Origin: CAYJAB01 sp964368305 | GTDB taxonomy: Bacteria > Bacillota_I > Bacilli_A > Erysipelotrichales > Erysipelotrichaceae | Assembly: GCA_964368305.1 (NCBI GenBank) | Contig: CAYJAB010000010.1 | Span: 1-42,806, forward strand | Direction of reading: 5' to 3' | Length of the DNA: 42,806 nt | Part shown: positions 8,952 to 16,784 of the stretch, in pieces | How the letters are laid out: each line of letters starts with the position of its first letter | How positions within the stretch are numbered: position 1 is the first letter of the stretch | The notes under the pieces: generated by a model | Databases searched by the model: none | What the model was told of the DNA's origin: nothing | The model's input: the letters and a program-made list of their open reading frames with translations, nothing else | Made by a program: the position numbers and the translations under genes

Positions 8952-9539
8952 CTACTGACTTCTTATCTGATTGATAGTACTATCTACTGCATTAAATAAA
9001 TCTGTAATTTCTTCATTGTTATAAATAACAAAGTCCGATCTTTCAATTTTTTCTTCTTCACACATCTGCCAACGAATTCTTTTTTCTACCTCTTCTTTTG
9101 AATAACCGCGGTTTTTTATTAATCTTTCTTTTAATAAAGAATGATTTGTACTAATTAAAATAGAATAATCAAAATGCTCTTCCCAATTTGATTCAAACAA
9201 TAAAGGGACTTCAATAAAAATCAATTCTTCATTTTTATTTTCTTTTATTGCATGTACAACTTTATCATACACCAAAGTATGCATTTTACTTTCATACTCT
9301 TTCTTGAGTGTTTGATTATTAAAAATAATTTCAGCAACTTTTTTCTTATTTAACTCATTATTTTCAAAAAGAATATCCTTACCAAATAAAGAAAGTGCAA
9401 GTAAATATCCTTCACATCCAATTTGTAATAAATCATGTGTTATTTTATCTGTTTCAATTGTAACAAACTGTTTCTTTAAATAGGAAACAACAGTAGATTT
9501 TCCACTTCCCATCGTTCCTGTTATTGCAACTGTAATCAT
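8952..9539 (-). CDS. coaE: Dephospho-CoA kinase
   Basis: Adds the 3' phosphate in the last step of coenzyme A synthesis. The 195-residue protein begins MITVAITGTMGSGKSTVV (P-loop). It has the family's ETDKITHDL near residue 33 and FIEVPLLFE in the CoA-binding region. The open frame extends to 9560, but the ATG at 9539 has GGAG six bases upstream and overlaps the mutM stop as ATGA, so it is the start. It sits 11 nt before dnaB. Confidence 0.95.
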   Translation of the reverse strand: MITVAITGTMGSGKSTVVSYLKKQFVTIETDKITHDLLQIGCEGYLLALSLFGKDILFENNELNKKKVAEIIFNNQTLKKEYESKMHTLVYDKVVHAIKENKNEELIFIEVPLLFESNWEEHFDYSILISTNHSLLKERLIKNRGYSKEEVEKRIRWQMCEEEKIERSDFVIYNNEEITDLFNAVDSTINQIRSQ

Positions 9540-10360
9540 AGTTTCTCCGTTTGACAACAAGGACAGTAATACGTTCCTCTTGTAGCGACTTTTGTCTTCT
9601 TAATTATTGTACCACAATTTACACAAGGCTGATTTGCTCTTGTATGCACTTTGACACTTAACTGAAAAAGTCCAGTAATCCCTAAAGAAGAAGTATAGCT
9701 TCTTATTGTTGTTCCTCCCGCAAGAATTGCTTCTTGAAGAATCAATCTTGTTTGCTTGATTATTTCTATCCACATCTTTTTTGTAATTGTATTCACTTTT
9801 TGAGCTGGATGAATACCACATGCAAAACAAATTTCATCCGCATAAATATTACCTATCCCTGCGATATAACTTTGATCGAGTAAAATTTGTTTAATTGTAG
9901 TTTTTCTATTTTTACACATCTCATATAAATCAAGATAAGAGAGTGTTTCATCAAAAGGCTCTTTCCCTAGTTTTTCTAATACATCTAGTTTTTCGTCCTT
10001 GTGATATAAATGCATTGTCGCAAATTTCCTTACATCATTAAATCTTAATGATATATGATCATTAAAAATAAAATTAAGATGCGTATGTTTTGAAATAGGT
10101 TCATCTTCATTTTTTACATAAAATTTACCTTCCATTCTTAAATGAACAATTAATATATATGCATCTAATGTAAAAATAAGATGCTTTCCTCTTCTGGAAA
10201 ATTCTAAAAATGTTTGACCTTTTAGTTTTTCCTTAAATTCTTCAACTGTTGGATGGCAAACTATTCTATCATAATATACTTCTACACTGTTTATCTTTTT
10301 TCCTTTAATTTGATTTTCTAATGTTCTACAAACTGTTTCTACTTCTGGTAATTCTGGCAT
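9536..10360 (-). CDS. mutM: Formamidopyrimidine-DNA glycosylase
   Basis: Excises 8-oxoguanine and Fapy lesions and nicks the site. The start at 10360 gives MPELPEVETV, where Pro2 becomes the catalytic N-terminus and Glu3 the general acid; the in-frame extension to 10387 would bury Pro2 and is rejected. A conserved Lys lies in RRGKHLIF, the H2TH region around DQSYIAGIGNIYADEIC, and the zinc finger uses CVNC and CPCC at the C-terminus. 274 residues, normal length. It starts one base after the polA stop with no clear ribosome site, so coupling to polA is likely. Confidence 0.97.
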   Translation of the reverse strand: MPELPEVETVCRTLENQIKGKKINSVEVYYDRIVCHPTVEEFKEKLKGQTFLEFSRRGKHLIFTLDAYILIVHLRMEGKFYVKNEDEPISKHTHLNFIFNDHISLRFNDVRKFATMHLYHKDEKLDVLEKLGKEPFDETLSYLDLYEMCKNRKTTIKQILLDQSYIAGIGNIYADEICFACGIHPAQKVNTITKKMWIEIIKQTRLILQEAILAGGTTIRSYTSSLGITGLFQLSVKVHTRANQPCVNCGTIIKKTKVATRGTYYCPCCQTEKL

Positions 10361-10361
10361 A

Positions 10362-12968
10362 CTATTTTGTCTGGTACCAATTCTCACCTACTGCATAAGA
10401 TGCAATAAGTGGAACTTTTAAATGAACAACTTTACTCATTTCTTCTTTAATTAGTTTTGTCATTATTTCTCTTTCGTCGTTGTAAACATTAAAAATCAAC
10501 TCATCGTGTACTTGTAGTAACATTTTAGATTTCACATTTAATCTTTTCATTTCATTTGAAATTTTAATCATCGCAAGCTTAATTAAATCTGCAGCACTTC
10601 CTTGAATTGGTGTATTCATTGCAGCTCTTTTCCCAAACTCGCGTGTCATATAATTTTTATCAAATATTTCTGGAATTTCACGTCTTCTTTCAAACATAGT
10701 TGTTACATATCCCTGTGTTTGACACTCATTGACTATTTTATCCATAAAAGATTGAATCTGTGGATAACTTTCAAAGTATCTCTCAATATAGTGTTGCGCT
10801 TCCGCTCTGGTAATTTTTAATTGTTCAGATAAGCCAAAATCACTTATTCCATATACAATCCCAAAGTTGACTGCTTTTGCTTTTCGCCTGTGTTCACTTG
10901 TTACTTCATCTTCTTTTATTCCAAAGACATCCATTGCAGTTTTAGTATGTATATCCATGTTTACACTAAATGCTTCTATTAACGATTGCTCATTTGCCAT
11001 ATGCGCAAGAATGCGAAGTTCTATTTGTGAATAATCACTTGCAACCAACAGACAATCCTTTTCAGACGTGAAGGCCTTTCTAACTTCTCTTGCCATTTCA
11101 TCGTGAATAGAAATATTTTGTAAATTAGGATTCACACTGGATAAACGTCCTGTTTGTGTTACATTTTGTCTAAAATCCGTATGTATTTTTCCATCTTTCT
11201 CTATATATTTCTTTAACCCTTCAGCATAAGTGCTATATAGTTTTTGAAGTTTTCTAATTTTCATTAATATCGGAACAATTGGATGTTTATTTTGTAGTTT
11301 CTCTAAAACATCCACTGCAGTACTACGTTTTTTTCCAGTCTTTAAACCTAAATCATCAAATAAAACTTCTCCTAATTGTTTAGGACTATTAATATTAAAT
11401 GTTTTATTCACTAGTTCATATACTTCATTACTATACATTTCTATTTTCGCAAAAGTTTCCTTTGCGATTTCATCTAAAACAGTAATGTCCATATTTATTC
11501 CGGCTTGTTCCATTTCAGATAAAACTTTACTTAACGGCTGTTCAATATCATATAATACAAAGCTTAAGTTTTTATCTTTTATTTCTGTTTTTAAAACATT
11601 GCTTAATATGGTTAAATCATAACATCTTTCACAAGCATGTTTTACTTGAACTTCATTGTCAACAATTTTCACTTTAGATTCTGTACCATAAACTTCTTCT
11701 GTTAAGTTTCGTGTAGTTAATTCATAATGCTCAGCAATTAAATCATAGTTTACAAGTGCAGTGTTGCTTAAAAAGGCAGCCAACATACAATCAAATTTTA
11801 ATCCATTTACTTCAATATTATTTTTATATGCTAAATGATAAAACATCTTTATATTATAAGATATTTTTTGATTATCAAGTTTTAACCAACTTAAAAAGTT
11901 CGCATCATTTTTAGCATTTTCTATACTGATATATTCTGTTTTATTAGAATCACTAATAGCAAACCCATATAAATTCGCATGTTTATAATCTTCAAAATCA
12001 TAGTCTACATATAAACAAACATCTTCCTTTAATAAACAAGTAGATATTTTAGTAACTTCAAGATATTCAAGTGTTGTCTTTGTTGACTCTATATTTTCTT
12101 TTACATCCGCAATCATTTGAATTTTTTTCAGTATACTATTTACTTCATATTTTTTTAAAAATGAAATAAAATCCCCATAATGAATATTTGATTTAAAATC
12201 ATCTGTTTCTAAATTAACTTCAACATCACACTTGATTGTCGCAAGCCATTTGCTAAATAATGCACTTTCTTTTCCTTCAATCAATTTCTCTTGTAGCTTA
12301 CCTTTGATTTCATCTATATGCTCATATAAGTTTTCAATAGTGTTATATTCCCAAATAAGTTTTAATGCTGTTTTCTCACCTATTCCTTTTACACCTGGAA
12401 TATTATCACTTGCATCTCCCATAAGCCCTTTTAAATCTGTTATTTGATCTGGTACAATTTGCATTTGTTCAAAAAGTGCTTTCTCATCCATTCTTACAAT
12501 TTCTGTCAACCCTTTTTTCATTAACCAAATAGATGTTGTATCATCAATTAATTGTAGTAAATCTTTATCACTTGTTAAAACATTAATGTCATAATTGCGA
12601 TATTTTTTTACAAGTGATCCAATAATATCGTCTGCTTCATACCCTACTATTTCACATCTTTTAATATGCATCGCATCTAATAGTTCCCTAATAATAGGAA
12701 ATTGCACAACTAAATCCTCAGGAACAGCACTTCTTGTTCCTTTATATTCTTCATATTTATCATGTCGGAATGTTTTCTTTCCCGTATCAAATGCAACCAA
12801 TACATTATCTGCATTTACAAGTTCAAAAGCCTTTAAAAGCATTGATGTAAATCCAAAAAGTGCATTTGTTGGTATACCATTCGCTGTTTTCATCACATTT
12901 CCATATGCAGTCGCATAGTACGCTCTAAACAGTAAAGAATTTCCATCAATTAATAGCATTTTTTCCAT
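10362..12968 (-). CDS. polA: DNA polymerase I
   Basis: Repair and Okazaki-fragment polymerase, 868 residues. Domains: 5' nuclease (about 1-290, with LLIDGNSLLFRAYYA and the helix-hairpin GVKGIGEKTA), a middle 3'-5' exonuclease-like domain (about 300-480), and the polymerase. The polymerase has motif A DYSQIELRILAHM, motif B KAVNFGIVYGIS and motif C VHDELIF. The exonuclease start reads VDYDFED where proofreading enzymes have FDTET, so proofreading is probably lost, as in Bacillus. Of three nearby ATGs, the one at 12968 has AAGAGG seven bases upstream; the one at 12974 is only a base from it. First gene of the operon to pyk. Confidence 0.97.
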   Translation of the reverse strand: MEKMLLIDGNSLLFRAYYATAYGNVMKTANGIPTNALFGFTSMLLKAFELVNADNVLVAFDTGKKTFRHDKYEEYKGTRSAVPEDLVVQFPIIRELLDAMHIKRCEIVGYEADDIIGSLVKKYRNYDINVLTSDKDLLQLIDDTTSIWLMKKGLTEIVRMDEKALFEQMQIVPDQITDLKGLMGDASDNIPGVKGIGEKTALKLIWEYNTIENLYEHIDEIKGKLQEKLIEGKESALFSKWLATIKCDVEVNLETDDFKSNIHYGDFISFLKKYEVNSILKKIQMIADVKENIESTKTTLEYLEVTKISTCLLKEDVCLYVDYDFEDYKHANLYGFAISDSNKTEYISIENAKNDANFLSWLKLDNQKISYNIKMFYHLAYKNNIEVNGLKFDCMLAAFLSNTALVNYDLIAEHYELTTRNLTEEVYGTESKVKIVDNEVQVKHACERCYDLTILSNVLKTEIKDKNLSFVLYDIEQPLSKVLSEMEQAGINMDITVLDEIAKETFAKIEMYSNEVYELVNKTFNINSPKQLGEVLFDDLGLKTGKKRSTAVDVLEKLQNKHPIVPILMKIRKLQKLYSTYAEGLKKYIEKDGKIHTDFRQNVTQTGRLSSVNPNLQNISIHDEMAREVRKAFTSEKDCLLVASDYSQIELRILAHMANEQSLIEAFSVNMDIHTKTAMDVFGIKEDEVTSEHRRKAKAVNFGIVYGISDFGLSEQLKITRAEAQHYIERYFESYPQIQSFMDKIVNECQTQGYVTTMFERRREIPEIFDKNYMTREFGKRAAMNTPIQGSAADLIKLAMIKISNEMKRLNVKSKMLLQVHDELIFNVYNDEREIMTKLIKEEMSKVVHLKVPLIASYAVGENWYQTK

Positions 12969-12985
12969 ATTCATACCTCTTGTCT

Positions 12986-12994
12986 ATTTTACCA
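12986..12994 (-). promoter_or_regulatory. Extended -10 promoter of polA
   Basis: TATGGTAAAATA on the minus strand gives an extended -10 (TGG-TAAAAT) about 18 nt before the polA start, with no recognisable -35. The same string occurs before priA. The predicted 5' leader is only about 10 nt and carries AAGAGG. Confidence 0.55.
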
Positions 12995-13026
12995 TAAATA
13001 CAACTACTTATACTTAGTAAATAAAA

Positions 13027-13044
13027 AAAGTGCCAAGGCACTTT
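13027..13044 (-). terminator. Terminator of the ZnuA-like gene
   Basis: AAAGTGCC / GGCACTTT form an 8-bp stem with a 2-nt centre and a following run of seven T on the minus strand. The 5' arm overlaps the stop codon of the upstream gene. Confidence 0.9.
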
Positions 13045-14026
13045 AATTAATAGGAACTACAATTTCAACTGGAATATTTTCAAGTTCTGCTAAGTTTTCA
13101 TACATCACTTGAATGTAATCTTTACCGCTCATTCTTAAATCATCACTTAAATACGTTAAGCTATTTAATTTAATTGTTTCCAGCTGAAGTTCTTCTTTTA
13201 ATCTATTGTATAAGTCTTGTATATCTTGTGGCATGTTTGGTTCTTCCACAATATATTTAACCCCATCTTCTACTATTCTTTGTTTAATCAGCTCATATTG
13301 TTCAAATGTAGGCAATACACCATATTCACTTAAGATTACCGGATATACTTCTACTCCATAATACTTTTGCCAATTTCCAAAACTTGGCGTCATAGTAACC
13401 AATTTGATATCTCTTCCACTGTCCTTTAATAATTGATATTCTGCACCAAGTCTTACAAGTTCCATTTCTAGTGCAGCATAATTTTCTTCAAAATATGCTT
13501 TTTCTTCAGGCATTTTTTCAATTAACCATTCCTTAATTTGATTAGCCATAGAAGTCATCGCAATAGGATCAATCCATAAATATGGATCAATTGTATACGT
13601 ATCTACAGCATCAAATGCAGCACCATCGTAATATTTACTTTCGACAACACTTTCCGTTCCAGACACCATAACACTTGTATAACGTTTAAATTCATAAATA
13701 CTCGTACGTGTAGATAAATCTAAAGTTTCAACACGACTTTCTTTGATATCTTTATCATACACATCAAGATATGGTTCAAGATCGCCAATATGAATCAAAA
13801 CATCAATTTGATCTAAATTTTCTTCAAAATCCACACTTGCTTGAGACCTTAAAATTTGCGTATTATCGCCCATTGGATAAAGCATCGCTTTATCACCAGC
13901 AATTTCTTTTACAATATATTCGATTGGATAAACAGTATACCCAATTTTCACCACAGGTGCAGCACATCCACTCAACACACATACAAGAAGTACTAAGCAA
14001 ATTGCTCTTTTCATTCCTTTAATCAT
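13043..14026 (-). CDS. ZnuA/AdcA-like substrate-binding lipoprotein lacking the usual metal ligands
   Basis: 327-residue lipoprotein. Signal peptide with lipobox LSGC (Cys21), then the ZnuA-type fold of metal ABC transporter binding proteins: VKIGYTVYPIEYIVKEIAGD, IHIGDLEPYLD, TIDPYLWIDP, and the late GKDYIQVMYENL. Canonical members bind Zn or Mn through His in PHDxEP, DPHxWLDP and TSHxAFGY. Here these positions read MGDNTQI, DPYLWIDP and MTPSFGNW, so all three His are gone. No permease or ATPase partner lies nearby. It follows mreD after 68 nt and has its own extended -10. Function unknown: it may bind another ligand or act structurally at the surface. Confidence 0.8.
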   Translation of the reverse strand: MIKGMKRAICLVLLVCVLSGCAAPVVKIGYTVYPIEYIVKEIAGDKAMLYPMGDNTQILRSQASVDFEENLDQIDVLIHIGDLEPYLDVYDKDIKESRVETLDLSTRTSIYEFKRYTSVMVSGTESVVESKYYDGAAFDAVDTYTIDPYLWIDPIAMTSMANQIKEWLIEKMPEEKAYFEENYAALEMELVRLGAEYQLLKDSGRDIKLVTMTPSFGNWQKYYGVEVYPVILSEYGVLPTFEQYELIKQRIVEDGVKYIVEEPNMPQDIQDLYNRLKEELQLETIKLNSLTYLSDDLRMSGKDYIQVMYENLAELENIPVEIVVPIN

Positions 14027-14055
14027 ACTACCCCTTCTTTCTTTATTCTCATAAA

Positions 14056-14061
14056 ATTATA
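14056..14061 (-). promoter_or_regulatory. Probable promoter of the ZnuA-like gene
   Basis: TGATATAAT on the minus strand is an extended -10 about 30 nt before the start codon; the -35 region (TTTATC) is poor. A weak hairpin AAACATAA/TTATGTTT just upstream, after mreD, lacks a T-run and may or may not terminate mreD. Confidence 0.45.
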
Positions 14062-14094
14062 TCATTCTATAAACATAAGATAAACCATTTATGT

Positions 14095-14643
14095 TTAATT
14101 ATATTTTTTCCAAAATAAATCTTCTTCTTTTTTTCTTTTTTGAGCTGATTTTTTTGCTATGTCATTTTTTATATTATCAAAATAAATCAATATAATAATA
14201 GCAGGCACATTGCCAATAATCGTTAAAAATAACACACGTTGCATCCAAATCATAATCAACATAAAATCAAATGAACCATCTACAAACCAAAAGAATACAA
14301 CTAATTCTTTAATAAAAATCAATGAAAGCAACATCAACACCAATTCTACTCTAGAATCTGACATATTAACTGCCCATAAATAAACAAGAATTGATAAAGC
14401 AGAGAAAATCACAGCATACAATATTGTTTCATCTGTCATAAACAAACAAAATATTAAACCTGTCAAAAATGACATCAAAACGCCATCTAAAAACTTCATC
14501 TTTTTTACAACGAGCATCAATGCAACCAAACCTGCTGATGAGACAAATGACATTCGATACATTGAATAATCATATGGAAATAAATTTAATAAAATAAAAT
14601 CCAATAAAAATCCGGAAGTTATTAATAATATATTATGACTCAT
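14095..14643 (-). CDS. mreD: MreD-like rod-shape membrane protein
   Basis: 182 residues, almost entirely membrane-embedded (about five hydrophobic segments from residue 3 to 155), ending in a Lys-rich cytoplasmic tail KKSAQKRKKEEDL. MreD sequences are poorly conserved, so the call rests on size, topology and position. It starts immediately after the mreC stop (TAAATG). MreC and MreD work with the elongasome that guides lateral wall synthesis. No mreB is present in the window. Confidence 0.75.
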   Translation of the reverse strand: MSHNILLITSGFLLDFILLNLFPYDYSMYRMSFVSSAGLVALMLVVKKMKFLDGVLMSFLTGLIFCLFMTDETILYAVIFSALSILVYLWAVNMSDSRVELVLMLLSLIFIKELVVFFWFVDGSFDFMLIMIWMQRVLFLTIIGNVPAIIILIYFDNIKNDIAKKSAQKRKKEEDLFWKKYN

Positions 14644-15480
14644 TTACTCAATCACTCTCTTTACAACTGAAACATAATTGATATCATCAAAATCAGCCGA
14701 AGGTGTAACATAAATCGTAACCCCTACAGCATTTGAAAGTTGCACAACTTCACTTACAATTCCTACATTTAATCCAGATGGATATACTCCACCTAATCCA
14801 GATGTTATAACACTCATTCCTTCTAAAATAGATACTCCTGTGTCAAGTAACTGTAAAACAAAAGCACCTTTTTCATAATCATATCTTTCTAAGATTGCTT
14901 CTGCTGTTGTATTATTACTTACTTGTATCTTCACAGATACTTTATTTAATCCATCTGAAACAGTTAGCAGCTTTACGGTAGAACTTTCATCATATACATT
15001 AGAAACTTTACCAATCAATCCTTTCGGTGTAATCACAGCAAGATTCTTCTCAATCCCTTGATTTTTTCCTACACCAATTGTAATTGTATTACTATAATAA
15101 TTTGGATCTCGACTTGTAACAACGCTATTAATAAGCTCATAATTTGTCATTGTTGTATTTAGCTCATTGATTTCTTGCAGTTTTGCATTATCACGCTTTA
15201 ACTCTGAGATCTCTGCTTGAAGCGACGCTACAGAATCTATCTGTTTTTTAAGTTCTTTATTTTCTTGAGTTGCATCCCATGATGCAGCAACATCTTCTGC
15301 CCACGAAGAAACAGCATTAATAGGAGAATCAATAAGTGCTTCCTTTATGATAGTCACAACTGAAAATCCACCAGTATCTTCATCTGAAGATACTTTAAGT
15401 ATTGAAAAAATTGTACTAAAAAGTAGTATTAGTACAATAATTGATAATAGTATTTTTTGAAGTCTAGTTAATTTACGCAT
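14644..15480 (-). CDS. mreC: Rod shape-determining protein MreC
   Basis: 278 residues: one N-terminal membrane anchor (about 12-30), a coiled coil (about 70-110, NKELKKQIDSVASLQAEISE), then the extracellular double beta-barrel domain. That domain has the family-typical VVTSRDPNYYSNTITIGVGK, GLIGKVSNV and VITSGLGGVYPSGLNVGIV. It organises cell-wall elongation enzymes. Transcribed from a good promoter inside the end of radC and followed directly by mreD. Confidence 0.95.
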   Translation of the reverse strand: MRKLTRLQKILLSIIVLILLFSTIFSILKVSSDEDTGGFSVVTIIKEALIDSPINAVSSWAEDVAASWDATQENKELKKQIDSVASLQAEISELKRDNAKLQEINELNTTMTNYELINSVVTSRDPNYYSNTITIGVGKNQGIEKNLAVITPKGLIGKVSNVYDESSTVKLLTVSDGLNKVSVKIQVSNNTTAEAILERYDYEKGAFVLQLLDTGVSILEGMSVITSGLGGVYPSGLNVGIVSEVVQLSNAVGVTIYVTPSADFDDINYVSVVKRVIE

Positions 15481-15495
15481 TTTATCACCAATCTT

Positions 15496-15524
15496 ATTAT
15501 AGTGAATTTTACAATTTTAATCAA
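15496..15524 (-). promoter_or_regulatory. Sigma-A promoter of mreCD
   Basis: TTGATT (15519-15524), a 17-nt spacer and TATAAT (15496-15501) on the minus strand, overlapping the last codons of radC. Confidence 0.8.
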
Positions 15525-16191
15525 TCTTTAAATCATGCATCAAACTAAAACTCCCATTATGATTAACTATCAAATGATCTACAAGTGGTATTCCAATCAA
15601 CATACCTGTTTCTTTAATGACATTTGTAATATGAATATCTTGTTTACTAGGTGTTAAATCACTGCTTGGATGATTGTGGACAACGATTAATTTACTTGCT
15701 GAGTGTATGACTGCCTCTTTAAAGATTTCTCTTGGATGGACGATACTACTATCTAATGTCCCAATAAACATTGTTTTATAATGTATGATACGATTTTTTG
15801 TATTTAAAAATATTGCAATGAAGTGTTCCTGTTGATTCAGTCCAATCTTATGATTTAACCATTTAATTAGCTCATTAGGATGTGATATTACATCGGTTTG
15901 TAATAACTCTTTTTCAATCATACGTTGCGCAAGTTCAAAACTAGCTAAAAGTTCAATTGCCTTTACACTTTTTATTCCCTTTATCTTTACCAATTCTTTA
16001 AGTGTAACCTCAGATATTTTTTTCGAATACAATAACTTCAATATCTCATCTGAAACCATAAGCGCTGAACTCCCCTTATATCCACATCTGATTAATAATG
16101 CAATCAATTCTCGATTACTTAAACTTTTCACTCCATAGTACTTTGCTTTTTCTCGAGGTCTTTCAGCTTCAGGTAATTCTTTAACTTTCAT
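15517..16191 (-). CDS. radC: RadC-family JAMM domain protein
   Basis: 224 residues. N-terminal helix-hairpin-helix part (KELVKIKGIKSVKAIEL) and C-terminal JAMM metalloprotease-like domain with VVHNHPSSDLTPSKQD (HxH and Asp ligands). The starting MKVKELPEAERPREK is the family's typical N-terminus, so this ATG is right even though no ribosome site precedes it. A 13-codon ORF with a strong site overlaps the start and probably drives coupled translation. The cellular role of RadC is unsettled; the old DNA-repair label is doubtful. Confidence 0.93.
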   Translation of the reverse strand: MKVKELPEAERPREKAKYYGVKSLSNRELIALLIRCGYKGSSALMVSDEILKLLYSKKISEVTLKELVKIKGIKSVKAIELLASFELAQRMIEKELLQTDVISHPNELIKWLNHKIGLNQQEHFIAIFLNTKNRIIHYKTMFIGTLDSSIVHPREIFKEAVIHSASKLIVVHNHPSSDLTPSKQDIHITNVIKETGMLIGIPLVDHLIVNHNGSFSLMHDLKID

Positions 16192-16222
16192 ATTTTTGTT
16201 TATACTTTAAATGAATATTCAT
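16181..16222 (-). CDS. 13-codon leader ORF overlapping the radC start
   Basis: AAAGGAG lies five to six bases before an ATG that opens MNIHLKYKQKYES and stops at a TAA inside the first codons of radC, in a different frame (31 nt between starts). radC itself has no ribosome site. The arrangement fits a short translated leader that hands ribosomes to radC. Whether the peptide has a function of its own cannot be judged. Confidence 0.45.
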   Translation of the reverse strand: MNIHLKYKQKYES

Positions 16223-16233
16223 ATACTCTCCTT

Positions 16234-16578
16234 TCATAGTGAAAACGATAGTAAATACGATCCAAACAAGTATGGTATAAATCTTATTTTATCTTTTTTG
16301 AACACAATCATTTGTATGACTCCCAACAAACTTGCAAAAAATATTATCTGACTTACATAAACGATAGAGTATTTTGTAAGAAGTGAAATAATAATCAACA
16401 AGTCAGCACCTCCAATATATTCACAAACATATGTATATGTAAAATAAAAAATAATAAATAATAGATACATAAAAGGATAGCGGAAACCCACTATCCCAAA
16501 TAACCAGAAGTAGTGGATTTCGCCATACTTTATGTCTTCATAAGCTAAGGAAAAAAGACATAAAACTTCCAAAAACAT
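16234..16578 (-). CDS. Small A24-type prepilin peptidase-like protein
   Basis: 114 residues, four or so membrane segments. The two catalytic Asp of the aspartic prepilin peptidase family are visible: D15 in YEDIKYGEI, and D59 in GGADLLI (family GxGDxK, here without the Lys). The size fits a stripped TadV/CpaA-like peptidase that cleaves signal peptides of Flp or pseudopilins at the membrane. Starts directly after the 41-aa peptide gene (TAGATG) and precedes radC. Pilin-like candidates occur at the right edge of the window. Confidence 0.72.
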   Translation of the reverse strand: MFLEVLCLFSLAYEDIKYGEIHYFWLFGIVGFRYPFMYLLFIIFYFTYTYVCEYIGGADLLIIISLLTKYSIVYVSQIIFFASLLGVIQMIVFKKDKIRFIPYLFGSYLLSFSL

Positions 16579-16704
16579 CTACTTACCCCAACTGATATTA
16601 ATACCTGGCACACTCACTCTACCACGTCCACTTGTTAGAACTTTGTATACCGCTGCGATTATTGCAGCTACTGCCATATACCCTAAAATTGCAGTTGTTG
16701 ACAT
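16579..16704 (-). CDS. 41-residue single-pass membrane peptide, unknown function
   Basis: Short gene with a strong ribosome site (AAGGAG, eight bases before ATG) and stop codon abutting the prepilin peptidase start. Sequence begins MSTTAILGYMAVAAIIAAVY, a hydrophobic helix at about 5-23, then a basic stretch VLTSGRGR and a polar tail ending NISWGK. Not recognised. It lacks the Gly/Glu signature of Flp pilins, so I do not call it a pilin; its tight link to the peptidase suggests a partner or substrate. Confidence 0.65.
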   Translation of the reverse strand: MSTTAILGYMAVAAIIAAVYKVLTSGRGRVSVPGINISWGK

Positions 16705-16759
16705 AAGATCACTCCTTTCACTATTAAATACAAGAAGTAAATTTGAAAACCTAATAAAA

Positions 16760-16784
16760 AAGAGAAATGATAATCATTTCTCTT
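16760..16784 (-). terminator. Terminator of the glycosyltransferase gene
   Basis: AAGAGAAATGA / TCATTTCTCTT form an 11-bp stem with a 3-nt loop and a following run of T on the minus strand; the hairpin includes the stop codon region. Confidence 0.9.

Noticed and set aside
10361..10387. N-terminal extension of mutM
   Set aside because: It would place residues before MPEL, burying the catalytic Pro2; it also overlaps polA further than the observed one-base spacing.
16579..16704. Calling the 41-residue peptide a Flp pilin
   Set aside because: It has a single hydrophobic helix but no Gly cleavage site followed by Glu-Tyr, so only the unknown-peptide call is supported.
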